Assembly: GCF_001514205.1 (NCBI RefSeq) | Contig: NZ_KQ948771.1 | Location: 1 to 64,000, forward strand | From: Streptomyces griseoruber | GTDB taxonomy: Bacteria; Actinomycetota; Actinomycetes; Streptomycetales; Streptomycetaceae | Length of the DNA stretch: 64,000 nucleotides | Direction of reading: 5' to 3' | In this document: in pieces, positions 17,915 through 27,483 of the stretch | Layout of the letters: every line of letters begins with the position of its first letter | Position numbering within the stretch: the stretch's first letter is position 1 | Translations under genes and position numbers: made by a program | Notes under the pieces: generated by a model | Seen by the model: only the letters and a program-made list of their open reading frames with translations | Told to the model about the DNA's origin: nothing | Database searches by the model: none

Positions 17915-18041
17915 CGCCAACCTCCTCCCCTCCATGCTGCCCCCGCCGACGGCGTCCGGAAAGCGCCGTCCGCTCCGGCGGCACGCGACCGTGCGCATCC
18001 GTCGGACAAGCAGCACCATGGGTCGTGTAAAGGATGGCTCG

Positions 18042-20528
18042 ATGGACTCTGCGCGAGAAGCCAGGGACGCTGCGGGAGAGGCGCCCGGCGCCGCTCCGGC
18101 ACCGGCCCGGCCGGGTGATGTCCTGGACGCGTCGACCGACGCGGCGGCGGTCGTGCGGGCGGACGGCGTCGTGGTCGGCTGGACGCGGGGCGCCGCGGCC
18201 CTGCTCGGCCGTCCGGCGGCGGAGGTGGTGGGCCGCTCCGCCGCGCAGCTCGTGGCGGCCCCGGGGGACCCGGCCCGGGTGGCCGGTGTCGCCGCGCACT
18301 GCCGCGCGGGCATGGGGTGGAGCGGGCGGCTCTCCGTACGGCACCACGACGGCCGCGCCCTCGACGTGGACCTGCGGGTCTCCGCGTCCTTCCGGATCGG
18401 CGAGGACGAGTGCTTCCTGATCTCGGCCCGTCGCCGCAGCCCGCACTGGACGGTCGGCCAGTCCGTCCTCGACGGATTCCTCACCCGCTCCCCGGTCGGG
18501 ATGGCGGTGATGGATCGCCAGCTGCGCTATGTGTGGCTCAACGACACGCTGGAACGCTTCGGCGGGGTGCCCCGGGAGCAGCGGCTCGGACACCGGCTCA
18601 GCGAGCTGCTGCCCGGCCTGCAGGGCACCACCCTCGAAGGGCTGATGCGCCAGGTCCTGGAGTCCGGGGTCCCGGTGACCGACCACGAGTACCTGGGGTG
18701 GAGCTGGGCGGATCCGCACCGCCAGCACGCCTACTCCACGTCCTTCTTCCCCCTGGTCGACTCCGAGGGTTCCGTCACCGGCGTCTGCTACATGGTCCAG
18801 GACGTCACCGAGCGGTGGACGGCCCGCCGGCTGCTGTCGCTGGTCAACGAGGCCGGCACCCGGGTGGGCACCACCCTCGACGTGCTGCGGACGGCCCAGG
18901 AACTCGCCGACTTCGCCGTGCCGCGCTTCGCGGACTTCGTCGTGGTCGACCTCCTCGAGCCGGTGCTCAGCACCGAGGGCCACGGTGCGTGGCTGACGGA
19001 CGCGGGCCCGGCGCCCGCGAGGCCGGCGATGCGCCGCGCCGGGATGAGCTCGGTCCGCGAAGGCTGCCCGGAGGCCGTGGCACAGGTCGGCGACCGGGTG
19101 GACTTCCTGCCCCCGCCGCACGACGCGCACCTCCTCATCGGGGGCGAGCCGATCCTCATCCCGGTCCTCGACCCCTCCGACGAGCTGTGGACCACCCGGC
19201 AGCCCGCACGGGCGGCGACCATCCGCGAGTTCGGACTGCACTCGCTCATCTCCGTGCCGATGCGGGCCCGGCACACCGCGCTCGGCCTCACCACGTTCAT
19301 CCGCTCGGTCAACCCCGTGTCGTTCGGGCCCGACGACGTCCTGCTCGCCCGGGAACTGGTCGCACGGGCGGCGCTGTGCGTCGACAACGCCCGCCGCTAC
19401 ACCCGGGAACACACCGCGGCCGTCACGCTCCAGCGCAGTCTGCTGCCCGACGCCCTCTCGGGCGGCACCGCGCTGGAGGTGGCCTCCTCCTACCTGCCGG
19501 CCGACCCCAGCGACGGGGTGGGCGGCGACTGGTTCGACGTGATCCCCCTGTCCGGTGCCCGGGTGGGCCTCGTCGTCGGCGACGTGGTGGGGCACGGCAT
19601 CGCCGCCGCCGCGACCATGGGGCGGCTGCGCACGGCGGTGCAGACCCTCGCCGACATGGACATGCCTCCCGAGGAGCTGCTGGCCCATCTGGACGACCTG
19701 GTGCTCCGGCTGAGCGCGGACCGGACCGACGACGCGTCGCCCGCCCAGGGCACGACCGCGTTCCTCGGCGCCACCTGCCTCTACGCCGTCTACGACCCGG
19801 TCACCCGACGCTGCCGGATGGCCCGCGCCGGGCATCCGCCGCCCGTCGTCGTCACCCCCGACGGGCGGGTGTCCTTCCCGGAGCCGCCGGCCGGGCCCCC
19901 GCTCGGTCTCGGCGGCATGGCGTTCGAGGCGACCGAGATCGAGCTCGCCGAGAACAGCCTGATCGGCCTGTACACCGACGGCCTCGTGGAGGGCTCCGAC
20001 CAGGACATGGAGCGGGGCATGGACCGGCTCGGCGCACTGCTCGCCGGGTCCGACGCCGACCTCGCCACCCTGTGCACCTCGGCGGTACGGCGGCTGGTGC
20101 CCGTGCCGCAGCCCGACGACATCGCCCTGCTGCTCGCCCGCACCCACGCCCTGGGCCCCGACCAGGTCGTCTCCTTCGACGTGCCCGCGGACCCGGCCGC
20201 CGTCGCCGACGTCCGGGCCCGGGCGACCCGCCAGGTCGAGGACTGGGGGCTGGCGGACCTGGCGATGACCTCGGAACTCATCGTCAGCGAGCTGGTCACC
20301 AACGCCGTGCGCCACGCGACCGGGCCCATCCGGCTGCGGCTGCTCCGCGACACCCGGCTGACCTGCGAGGTGTCCGACGCCAGCAGCACGGCTCCCCGGC
20401 TCAGGCACGCCCGTAGCCTCGACGAGGGGGGCCGCGGTCTGTTCCTGGTGGCCCAGCTCGCGCACCGGTGGGGAGCCCGCTACACGGGCGAAGGGAAGAT
20501 CATCTGGGCGGAGCAGGAGATCAGCTGA
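18042..20528 (+). CDS. PAS-PAS-GAF-SpoIIE phosphatase with C-terminal anti-sigma-type ATPase domain
   Basis: 828 residues. PAS 1 (about 25-120) has DASTDAAAVVRADGVVVGWT. PAS 2 (about 145-255) has TRSPVGMAVMDRQLRYVWLN. A GAF domain (about 280-450) contains FGLHSLISVPMRARHTALGL. The SpoIIE domain has LQRSLLPDALSGGTALEVAS, GVGGDWFDVIPLSG, VGDVVGHGIAAAATMGRLR and LYTDGLVEGSDQ. A C-terminal RsbW-like HATPase follows, with LIVSELVTNAVRHATGPIRL and LDEGGRGLFLVAQLA. A phosphatase and a serine-kinase-like domain in one chain means that both opposing arms of a partner switch could sit in one protein. AAAGGA 7 nt before the ATG at 18042 favours that start. Its last 8 bp overlap the convergent SRPBCC gene. 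Confidence 0.92.
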   Translation: MDSAREARDAAGEAPGAAPAPARPGDVLDASTDAAAVVRADGVVVGWTRGAAALLGRPAAEVVGRSAAQLVAAPGDPARVAGVAAHCRAGMGWSGRLSVRHHDGRALDVDLRVSASFRIGEDECFLISARRRSPHWTVGQSVLDGFLTRSPVGMAVMDRQLRYVWLNDTLERFGGVPREQRLGHRLSELLPGLQGTTLEGLMRQVLESGVPVTDHEYLGWSWADPHRQHAYSTSFFPLVDSEGSVTGVCYMVQDVTERWTARRLLSLVNEAGTRVGTTLDVLRTAQELADFAVPRFADFVVVDLLEPVLSTEGHGAWLTDAGPAPARPAMRRAGMSSVREGCPEAVAQVGDRVDFLPPPHDAHLLIGGEPILIPVLDPSDELWTTRQPARAATIREFGLHSLISVPMRARHTALGLTTFIRSVNPVSFGPDDVLLARELVARAALCVDNARRYTREHTAAVTLQRSLLPDALSGGTALEVASSYLPADPSDGVGGDWFDVIPLSGARVGLVVGDVVGHGIAAAATMGRLRTAVQTLADMDMPPEELLAHLDDLVLRLSADRTDDASPAQGTTAFLGATCLYAVYDPVTRRCRMARAGHPPPVVVTPDGRVSFPEPPAGPPLGLGGMAFEATEIELAENSLIGLYTDGLVEGSDQDMERGMDRLGALLAGSDADLATLCTSAVRRLVPVPQPDDIALLLARTHALGPDQVVSFDVPADPAAVADVRARATRQVEDWGLADLAMTSELIVSELVTNAVRHATGPIRLRLLRDTRLTCEVSDASSTAPRLRHARSLDEGGRGLFLVAQLAHRWGARYTGEGKIIWAEQEIS

Positions 20529-21003
20529 GCAGTGCGTCCATCTGGCCGACCGCCGCCCGCAGACCCTCCTCCATCCCCATCTCCACCAGTTGGTCCAGCT
20601 GCTCGCGGGTCTCGAACGAGGACCGGATCTCCATGCGCGTGCCGTCCCCGTGCGAGGTCAGCCGTACCCGCACGCTCGTGGTCGGCAGGTCCGCGTCCGG
20701 CTTGCCCTCCTCGTCGGCGAAGCCGTCGGTGAACTCCAGGGACGTGGGCGGGGCGACCGAGGTGACACGCCACCAGCCGCGGTGCTTGTCGCCCTCCGGG
20801 CCCGTCATGAAGTAGGTGACCTCGCCGCCGGGGGTCAGCTCGTGCGTCTCGACGGTCGCCGGGTAGGTCGGCGGTCCCCACCAGCGCTCCAGCCGGCGGG
20901 GGTCGGCCCACAGCTGCCAGACCGCCTCGACGGGGGCGGCGAAGTCGGCGACCACGGTGAGGGTGAGGCTGTCGAAGTCCTTGTCCACGCTGGTCACAGT
21001 CAT
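20521..21003 (-). CDS. SRPBCC/AHSA1-family protein
   Basis: 160 residues from the ATG at 21003. The fold is recognisable as activator-of-Hsp90-like SRPBCC: FAAPVEAVWQLWADPRRLERWWGPPTYPAT, a stretch of GGEVTYFMTGPEG, LEFTDGFADEEGKP, VRVRLTSHGDGTRMEI and a closing amphipathic helix. Members bind hydrophobic ligands in a helix-grip pocket; the ligand is unknown. The start overlaps the ArsR stop as ATGA (21000-21003). ArsR-SRPBCC pairs are a common actinobacterial operon in which the regulator controls its partner. It is convergent with the phosphatase gene, with an 8-bp overlap of the 3' ends. Confidence 0.88.
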   Translation of the reverse strand: MTVTSVDKDFDSLTLTVVADFAAPVEAVWQLWADPRRLERWWGPPTYPATVETHELTPGGEVTYFMTGPEGDKHRGWWRVTSVAPPTSLEFTDGFADEEGKPDADLPTTSVRVRLTSHGDGTRMEIRSSFETREQLDQLVEMGMEEGLRAAVGQMDALLS

Positions 21004-21374
21004 CGGTTCGGTCCTTCCTGCTGGTCGTGCGCTTCCGTTCGGGGTTCCGGCGTCAGCAGGCCGGACATCCGCTCCACCCTGCCGCGCCACAGTGCCTCCA
21101 GGTCGTCGAGGGCCCGCCGGGCCCGGGCCAGCGCCTCGGGCTCGGTGCGGACGAGCCGCTCGCGCCCGCGCCGCCGCTTGGCGACCAGTCCGGCCCGCTC
21201 CAGCACCGCCACGTGCTTCTGCACCGCGGCGAAGCTCATCGGGTAGCCGGCGGCCAGCCGTGACACCGACAGGCCGTCGTCGGCGCAGCGCCGGAGGATG
21301 TCCCGGCGGGTCGGGTCCGCCAGGGCGTGGAAGAGCCGGTCCAGGCTTCCGGAGGCACTCTCATCTACAACCAT
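21000..21374 (-). CDS. ArsR-family winged-helix regulator
   Basis: 124 residues. LFHALADPTRRDILRRCADD is the family N-terminus, and the recognition helix region is VSRLAAGYPMSFAAVQKHVAVLERAGLVAKRRRGRERLVR. The metal-binding ELCVCDL motif of ArsR/SmtB is absent, so it is of the non-metal SRPBCC-linked class. A perfect inverted repeat, CAACCA-N2-TGGTTG, covers its ATG (21372-21374), suggesting autorepression. Translation is coupled to the SRPBCC gene (ATGA). The repressor probably responds to an organic ligand or to its partner; the inducer is unknown. Confidence 0.9.
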   Translation of the reverse strand: MVVDESASGSLDRLFHALADPTRRDILRRCADDGLSVSRLAAGYPMSFAAVQKHVAVLERAGLVAKRRRGRERLVRTEPEALARARRALDDLEALWRGRVERMSGLLTPEPRTEAHDQQEGPNR

Positions 21375-21381
21375 TTGGTTG
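21368..21381. promoter_or_regulatory. Inverted repeat over the ArsR start codon
   Basis: CAACCATTTGGTTG has two perfect 6-bp arms around TT. It overlaps the ATG of the ArsR gene on the minus strand. ArsR-SRPBCC operons often carry CAACC/GGTTG operators, so this is probably the autoregulatory site. Because it lies on the start codon, the protein would block initiation directly. Confidence 0.7.
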
Positions 21382-21494
21382 CACGTTAGTCCGCCCCACG
21401 GACCTCCGCAAGCGGAGCGGCACCGCTGCGACCTGCTGTGACATCCCCCACCTGCTCTTGCCCGAGCGAGGAACGCTTCCCTACGTTCGAAGAC

Positions 21495-21752
21495 ATGTCC
21501 CACCACGGCCCCACCCCTTCCGGCGAACCGTTCGACTGGTCCGTCGACCTGGGCGCGCACGAAATGCTCCGGCGGGCCCATGTCATGGACGCCCTCGGCG
21601 CCGACTGGGACCCGGTCGAGGCGCTGCGCGGCGAGGAGGCGGCTTACGCACTGCTCTACTCCGGCCTCAGCCCCGAGCAGCAGCGCATCCACGACGCACT
21701 CGTCGCGGCGGGGGTGCTCCCGCCCGGGGGAGACGGGCATGCTGCCGCTTGA
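21495..21752 (+). CDS. Small conserved protein, DUF6400-like
   Basis: 85 residues beginning MSHHGPTPSGEPFDWSVDLG and containing RRAHVMDALGADWDPVEALR and LYSGLSPEQQRIHDALVAAG, a compact helical protein. From memory it resembles Streptomyces proteins filed as DUF6400; no function is known. There is no signal or membrane segment. The Shine-Dalgarno sequence is weak, but the coding bias is good and the ATG fits the conserved N-terminus. The following zinc-ribbon gene starts 14 bp before its stop, so the two are translationally linked. Confidence 0.6.
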   Translation: MSHHGPTPSGEPFDWSVDLGAHEMLRRAHVMDALGADWDPVEALRGEEAAYALLYSGLSPEQQRIHDALVAAGVLPPGGDGHAAA

Positions 21753-21996
21753 CCCGCAGGCCGACCCCGGCCGTCGCGCCTGGGTGGCCTGCCCCCGCTG
21801 CAACGACCACCAGGGCTGCGCCACCTGCGCGGAGCGCCGCACCTGCGCCACGCACTGGCGCTATCTGCTCTCCAACGTCGGCAGCCTGCTCCACCTCCAG
21901 TGCCCGACGTGCACCCACGTCTGGGACCACGAGACCCACTTCGGCGCCACCCGCACCCCCTGGGAGCGCATCACCAGCGGCCTGCGCCGCCCCTGA
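21739..21996 (+). CDS. Small Cys-rich (zinc-ribbon-like) protein
   Basis: 85 residues. It has many paired cysteines: CPRCNDHQGCATCAERRTC in the first half and CPTCTHVW near residue 55, enough for one or two structural zinc sites. No catalytic motif is visible; such proteins often bind nucleic acid or partner proteins. The start at 21739 overlaps the preceding small gene by 14 bp in a different frame, and no stronger start is present. Function is unknown; the pairing with the upstream DUF-like gene is the only contextual clue. Confidence 0.55.
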   Translation: MLPLDPQADPGRRAWVACPRCNDHQGCATCAERRTCATHWRYLLSNVGSLLHLQCPTCTHVWDHETHFGATRTPWERITSGLRRP

Positions 21997-22146
21997 CGCC
22001 CGCGCCCGCCCGGTGAGCCCGGACGGCCGAGCCGCGCCCGCTTTCGGATGACCCGGCCGTCTGTCGCCGGGGACGGCGGACGGACCTGACGGAGGATCGC
22101 CCTCGGCGGTCATCCCCGCCTGCCGCCCGTCCGCCCGGAGGCAGTC

Positions 22147-23922
22147 GTGCACATCCTGCTCGTAGCCAGCGCGTTCAACAGCCTCACCCAGCGCGTCCAC
22201 GCCGAGCTGCGCGACCGCGGCCACTCGGTGGCGGTCGAACTCGCCCTGCCCGACGGCGCGTTGCCGGACGCCGTACGACGTCACGCACCGCACCTCGTCC
22301 TCGCGCCGATGCTGCGGACGGCGATCCCCGAGGAGGTGTGGACGGCGTACCCCTGTCTCGTCGTCCATCCCGGCCCCGTGGGTGACCGCGGACCGTCCTC
22401 CCTGGACTGGGCGATCCACGAGGGCTTCGACGCGTGGGGCGTCACCGTGCTCCAGGCCGACGCGGAGATGGACGCCGGTGACGTGTGGGCCTGCGTGCCC
22501 TGCCCCGTCCCCGAGGTGGCCAAGAGCGACCTGTACCGGGGCGAGATCGCCGACGCCGCGCTGCGCGCCGTCCTGCTCGCCGTGGACCGTTTCGCCGAGG
22601 GAACGTACGTACCGCTCCCGCAGGACCCGGCGGGCGCGGCCGACCCCCGGCTGCGGACACGCCCGTACCTCGACCAGGGCCTGCGGCGGATCGACTGGGC
22701 CGAGGACTCCACCCGGACCGTGCTGCGCAAGCTGCGGGCGGCGGACTCCCAGCCCGGCGTGCTGGACGTGCTGTTCGGCGAGGAGTGGTATCTGCACGGC
22801 GGTCACCCCGAGGACCGGCTGCGCGGCCGCCCCGGCGAACTGCTGGCCACCCGGGCCGGGGCGATCTGCCGGGCCACCGCCGACGGCGCCGTGTGGATCC
22901 CCGAGCTGAGGCTGCGCCGGCTGCGCGGGGCGCCGCCCACCTTCAGACTGCCCGCCGTCCGCGCCCTGGGCGACCGGCTGCCGCCGCTGCCCGACCGCAC
23001 CCCGCCCCGGCTGCCCGACGCCCGGGAGCACGGCTGGACGGACATCCGCTACCGGGAGGAGGGGACCGTGGGCTTCCTGTCCTTCTCCTTCCCCGGCGGC
23101 GCCATGAGCACCGAGCAGTGCCGGCGTCTGCTCGACGCCTACCGGGAGGCCTGTGACCGGCCCACCTCGGTGCTGGTGCTGGGCGGCGCGCGCGACTTCT
23201 TCTCCAACGGCATCCACCTCAACGTCATCGAGGCCGCCGCCGACCCCGCCGCCGAGTCCTGGGCCAACATCAACGCCATCGACGACCTGGTCGAAGCGGT
23301 CCTGACGACCACGGACCGCCTGACCGTCGCGGCCGTCGCGGGCAACGCCGCGGCGGGCGGCGTGATGCTCGCCCTCGCCGCCGACGAGGTCTGGTGCCGC
23401 TCCGGAGCCGTGCTGAACCCCCACTACCGCCTGATGGGCCTGTACGGCTCGGAGTACTGGACCCACACCCTCCCGCGCAGGGTCGGCCGCGCCGTCGCCG
23501 CGCGCCTCATGAGCGAGGCCCTCCCCGTGAGCGCGGCGGGCGCCCGGCGGCTCGGGCTCGTCGACCGCGTCGTCGACCGCGCCCCGGACGCCTTCGCCCA
23601 CGAGGTCGGCCGGCTCGCCGCACGCCTGGCCGCCCTGCCCGCGACGGCGGCCCGGATCACCGCGAAGAAAGCGGAACTGGACCGGCTCCAGAGCCTGACC
23701 CCGCTGTCCGGCTTCCGGGAACGGGAGCTCGCCCGGATGCGGGAGACCTTCGACGACCCGGACGCCCCGTACCACGCCCTGCGCCGGGCCTTCGTGCACA
23801 AGAAGCGCCCCGCCCGTACCCCGCCGCACCTCGCCCCGGTTGCGCAAACCGGGCCGGCCCCCTCTGCCGCGGATGTCACCGCAATGGCCCCCGATGGTGT
23901 CTCACCCGGGCCGAACCACTGA
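22147..23922 (+). CDS. hypX: HypX/HoxX hydrogenase maturation factor (CO-ligand synthesis)
   Basis: 591 residues in two parts. Residues 1 to about 285 resemble N10-formyl-THF-dependent formyltransferases: HILLVASAFNSLTQRVHAEL, then VVHPGPVGDRGPSSLDWAIH, the hallmark HxGP-type loop, and GVTVLQADAEMDAGDVWA. Residues about 295-560 are an enoyl-CoA hydratase/crotonase-like domain: VGFLSFSFPGGAMSTEQCRR, SNGIHLNVIEA and VAGNAAAGGVMLALAADEVW. In Ralstonia and Aquifex, HypX releases CO for the NiFe centre from a formyl donor under aerobic conditions via CoA chemistry. GGAGG 5 nt before the GTG supports the start. It leads the hydrogenase locus, 65 bp ahead of hhyS, and marks the enzyme as matured in air. 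Confidence 0.93.
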   Translation: MHILLVASAFNSLTQRVHAELRDRGHSVAVELALPDGALPDAVRRHAPHLVLAPMLRTAIPEEVWTAYPCLVVHPGPVGDRGPSSLDWAIHEGFDAWGVTVLQADAEMDAGDVWACVPCPVPEVAKSDLYRGEIADAALRAVLLAVDRFAEGTYVPLPQDPAGAADPRLRTRPYLDQGLRRIDWAEDSTRTVLRKLRAADSQPGVLDVLFGEEWYLHGGHPEDRLRGRPGELLATRAGAICRATADGAVWIPELRLRRLRGAPPTFRLPAVRALGDRLPPLPDRTPPRLPDAREHGWTDIRYREEGTVGFLSFSFPGGAMSTEQCRRLLDAYREACDRPTSVLVLGGARDFFSNGIHLNVIEAAADPAAESWANINAIDDLVEAVLTTTDRLTVAAVAGNAAAGGVMLALAADEVWCRSGAVLNPHYRLMGLYGSEYWTHTLPRRVGRAVAARLMSEALPVSAAGARRLGLVDRVVDRAPDAFAHEVGRLAARLAALPATAARITAKKAELDRLQSLTPLSGFRERELARMRETFDDPDAPYHALRRAFVHKKRPARTPPHLAPVAQTGPAPSAADVTAMAPDGVSPGPNH

Positions 23923-23987
23923 TACGAAGAATCCTGATGGCCACAAATGCTGGCCTTTGTCCCTCACCTCCCCAGGAGGCGGTCCCC

Positions 23988-25076
<1,089 letters not shown>

Positions 25077-25171
25077 CGCCCTCCCGTACCTGACCCCCGC
25101 GTGACCCGCTTCTGCTTCGTGCACCCCCCCACACCCGAACCCCCCGCGCAACGAAGGGCACGGCAACGACC

Positions 25172-26953
25172 ATGGCAAGGACGAAGGCGGCCGGAGACGG
25201 CACCGGTCTGGTGGAGATGTCCTGGGACCCGATCACCCGGATCGTGGGCAGCCTGGGCATCCACACGAAGATCGACTTCAAGCAGAAGCGGGTCGCGGAG
25301 TGCTACAGCACCTCGTCGGTGTTCCGCGGCTACAGCGTGTTCATGCGCGGCAAGGACCCCCGCGACGCCCACTTCATCACCAGCCGCATCTGCGGCATCT
25401 GCGGCGACAACCACGCCACCTGCTCGGTGTACGCGCAGAACATGGCGTACGGCGTGAAGCCCCCGCACCTCGGTGAGTGGATCATCAACCTCGGCGAGTC
25501 CGCCGAGTACATGTTCGACCACAACATCTTCCAGGAGAACCTGGTCGGGGTCGACTACTGCGAGAAGATGGTCAAGGAGACCAACCCCGGAGTCCTCGAA
25601 CTCGCCGAGCGCACCGAGGCCCCGCACGCCGCCGAGCACGGCTACCGCACCATCGCCGACATCATGCGCTCGCTCAACCCGCTGGAGGGCGAGTTCTACC
25701 GCGAGGCCCTCCAGGTCAGCCGGTACACGCGCGAGATGTTCTGCCTGATGGAGGGCCGCCATGTGCACCCCTCCACGCTCTACCCGGGCGGCGTCGGCAC
25801 CATCGCCTCCGTGCAGCTCTTCACCGACTACCTGAGCCGCCTCATGCGGTACGTCGAGTTCATGAAGCGGGTCGTCCCGCTCCACGACGACCTGTTCGAC
25901 TTCTTCTACGAGGCCCTGCCCGGCTACGAGGAGGTCGGCCGCCGGCGCGTCCTGCTCGGCTGCTGGGGCGCCCTCAACGACCCCGAGCACTGCGACTTCA
26001 CGTACGCCAACATGACGGACTGGGGCCGGCGCATGTTCGTCACGCCCGGCATCGTCGTCGACGGCAAGCTCGTCACCAACGACCTCACCGCGATCAACCT
26101 CGGCATCCGCATCCTGCTGGGCAGCTCGTACTACGAGGACTGGCAGGGCCAGGAGCAGTTCGTCACCCACGACCCGCTCGGCAACCCCGTCGACCCGCGC
26201 CACCCGTGGAACCAGCACACCATCCCCGCCCCGCAGAAGCGGAACTTCGACGACAAGTACAGCTGGGTGATGTCCCCGCGCTGGTTCGACGGCAAGGACC
26301 ACCTCGCCCTGGACACCGGCGGCGGCCCCATCGCCCGCCTGTGGTCCACCGCGCTGTCCGGGCTCGTCGACATCGGGTACGTCAAGGCCACCGGGCAGAG
26401 CGTGGTCATCAACCTGCCGCGCACCCTGACCAAGCCGGAGACCACCTTCGAGTGGAAGATCCCGAAGTGGTCCAACGCCCTGGAACGCAACCGCGCCCGC
26501 ACCTACTTCCAGGCCTACGCCGCCGCCGTCGCCCTGCACTGCGCGGAGAAGGGCCTCGAGGAGGTCCGCGCCGGACGCACCCAGACCTGGGAGAAGTTCG
26601 AGGTCCCGGACGAGAGCATCGGCTGCGGCTTCACCGAGGCCGTCCGCGGTGTCCTCTCCCACCACATGGTGATCCGCGACGGCAAGATCGCCAACTACCA
26701 CCCCTACCCGCCCACCCCCTGGAACGCCAGCGTCCGCGACTCCTACGGCACCCCCGGCCCGTACGAGGACGCCGTGCAGAACACCCCGATCTTCGAGGAG
26801 AACCCCCCGGAGAACTTCAAGGGCATCGACATCATGCGCACCGTCCGCAGCTTCGACCCCTGTCTGCCCTGCGGCGTCCACATGTACGTCGGCGGCGGCA
26901 AGACCGTGAAGTCGATGCACGTGCCCACCGGCCTGAGCGGACTGGGCGGATGA
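25172..26953 (+). CDS. hhyL: [NiFe]-hydrogenase large subunit, group 1h
   Basis: 593 residues. The N-terminal L1 signature is SRICGICGDNHATCS, giving Cys74, Cys77 and His81. The C-terminal L2 signature is DPCLPCGVH (562-570), with Cys564 and Cys567 as the other Ni/Fe ligands. The 23 residues after His570 form the tail removed by the maturation endopeptidase once Ni is in place. EGRHVHPSTLYPGGVGT is also characteristic. It oxidises H2 at the Ni-Fe(CN)2CO site with high affinity; homologues in Streptomyces scavenge atmospheric H2, mainly in spores. Its stop overlaps the next ATG (ATGA). The 95-bp gap after hhyS holds no gene. Confidence 0.97.
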   Translation: MARTKAAGDGTGLVEMSWDPITRIVGSLGIHTKIDFKQKRVAECYSTSSVFRGYSVFMRGKDPRDAHFITSRICGICGDNHATCSVYAQNMAYGVKPPHLGEWIINLGESAEYMFDHNIFQENLVGVDYCEKMVKETNPGVLELAERTEAPHAAEHGYRTIADIMRSLNPLEGEFYREALQVSRYTREMFCLMEGRHVHPSTLYPGGVGTIASVQLFTDYLSRLMRYVEFMKRVVPLHDDLFDFFYEALPGYEEVGRRRVLLGCWGALNDPEHCDFTYANMTDWGRRMFVTPGIVVDGKLVTNDLTAINLGIRILLGSSYYEDWQGQEQFVTHDPLGNPVDPRHPWNQHTIPAPQKRNFDDKYSWVMSPRWFDGKDHLALDTGGGPIARLWSTALSGLVDIGYVKATGQSVVINLPRTLTKPETTFEWKIPKWSNALERNRARTYFQAYAAAVALHCAEKGLEEVRAGRTQTWEKFEVPDESIGCGFTEAVRGVLSHHMVIRDGKIANYHPYPPTPWNASVRDSYGTPGPYEDAVQNTPIFEENPPENFKGIDIMRTVRSFDPCLPCGVHMYVGGGKTVKSMHVPTGLSGLGG

Positions 26954-27483
26954 GCGCGCCGGCCACCGCACCCCCCGTCACGGCGGAGCGCACCGGGCGC
27001 CGGATCGAGGAGGTCCTCGACCGGCTGGCCGCGAGCGGCGACGGCGCCGCCGCGGCCGCGGCCGAGGAACTCGTCCGCTCCCTCATGGACCTCTACGGCA
27101 CCGGACTCGCCCGCGTCGTCGACGTGCTGGACTCCGCTCCCGGCGAGCCCCTGGCCGCCCTGCTCGACGACGACCTCGTGGCGAGCCTGCTCGTCCTGCA
27201 CGACCTGCACCCCGAGGACCGCGACACCCGGATCGCCCGCGCCCTCGACGGGGTCCGCGACCACCGGCTGGAGGTGGTGGGCTTCGAGGAGCACACCGGC
27301 ACCCTGCGGCTGCGCGCCCGGGCGGGCGGCGGCTGTGGCTGCGGCTCCGGCGCCGACGCCGCGCGGGCCGCCGAGACGGCGCTCGCCGGCCTCGCCCCCG
27401 AGGTCAGGGCCGTGGACGTGGAGAGTGCGCCCGCCGGCCCCACGCTCCTGCAGATCGGCACGGCACCGACGGGGGCGCGATGA
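26950..27483 (+). CDS. NifU C-terminal-domain-like protein of the hydrogenase operon
   Basis: 177 residues. An N-terminal helical region (IEEVLDRLAASGDGAAAAAA, LMDLYGTGLARVVDVL) is followed by a NifU-like C-terminal fold with FEEHTGTLRLRARAGGGCGCG and AETALAGLAPEVRAVDVESA. NifU C-domains carry a CxxC for Fe-S assembly or transfer; here the only candidate is CGC (C-x-C), so the site is altered. A role in Fe-S cluster delivery to HhyS, or a structural/redox role in the complex, is plausible but unproven. It overlaps hhyL (ATGA) and the next gene (ATGA), so stoichiometric translation with the hydrogenase is expected. Confidence 0.8.
   Translation: MSAPATAPPVTAERTGRRIEEVLDRLAASGDGAAAAAAEELVRSLMDLYGTGLARVVDVLDSAPGEPLAALLDDDLVASLLVLHDLHPEDRDTRIARALDGVRDHRLEVVGFEEHTGTLRLRARAGGGCGCGSGADAARAAETALAGLAPEVRAVDVESAPAGPTLLQIGTAPTGAR

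Noticed and set aside
16590..20465. Long minus-strand open frame (1291 codons)
   Set aside because: Shadow of the divergent phosphatase genes.
22001..22146. Promoter or regulatory box in front of hypX
   Set aside because: No convincing -35/-10 pair or palindrome found; reported as not visible rather than guessed.
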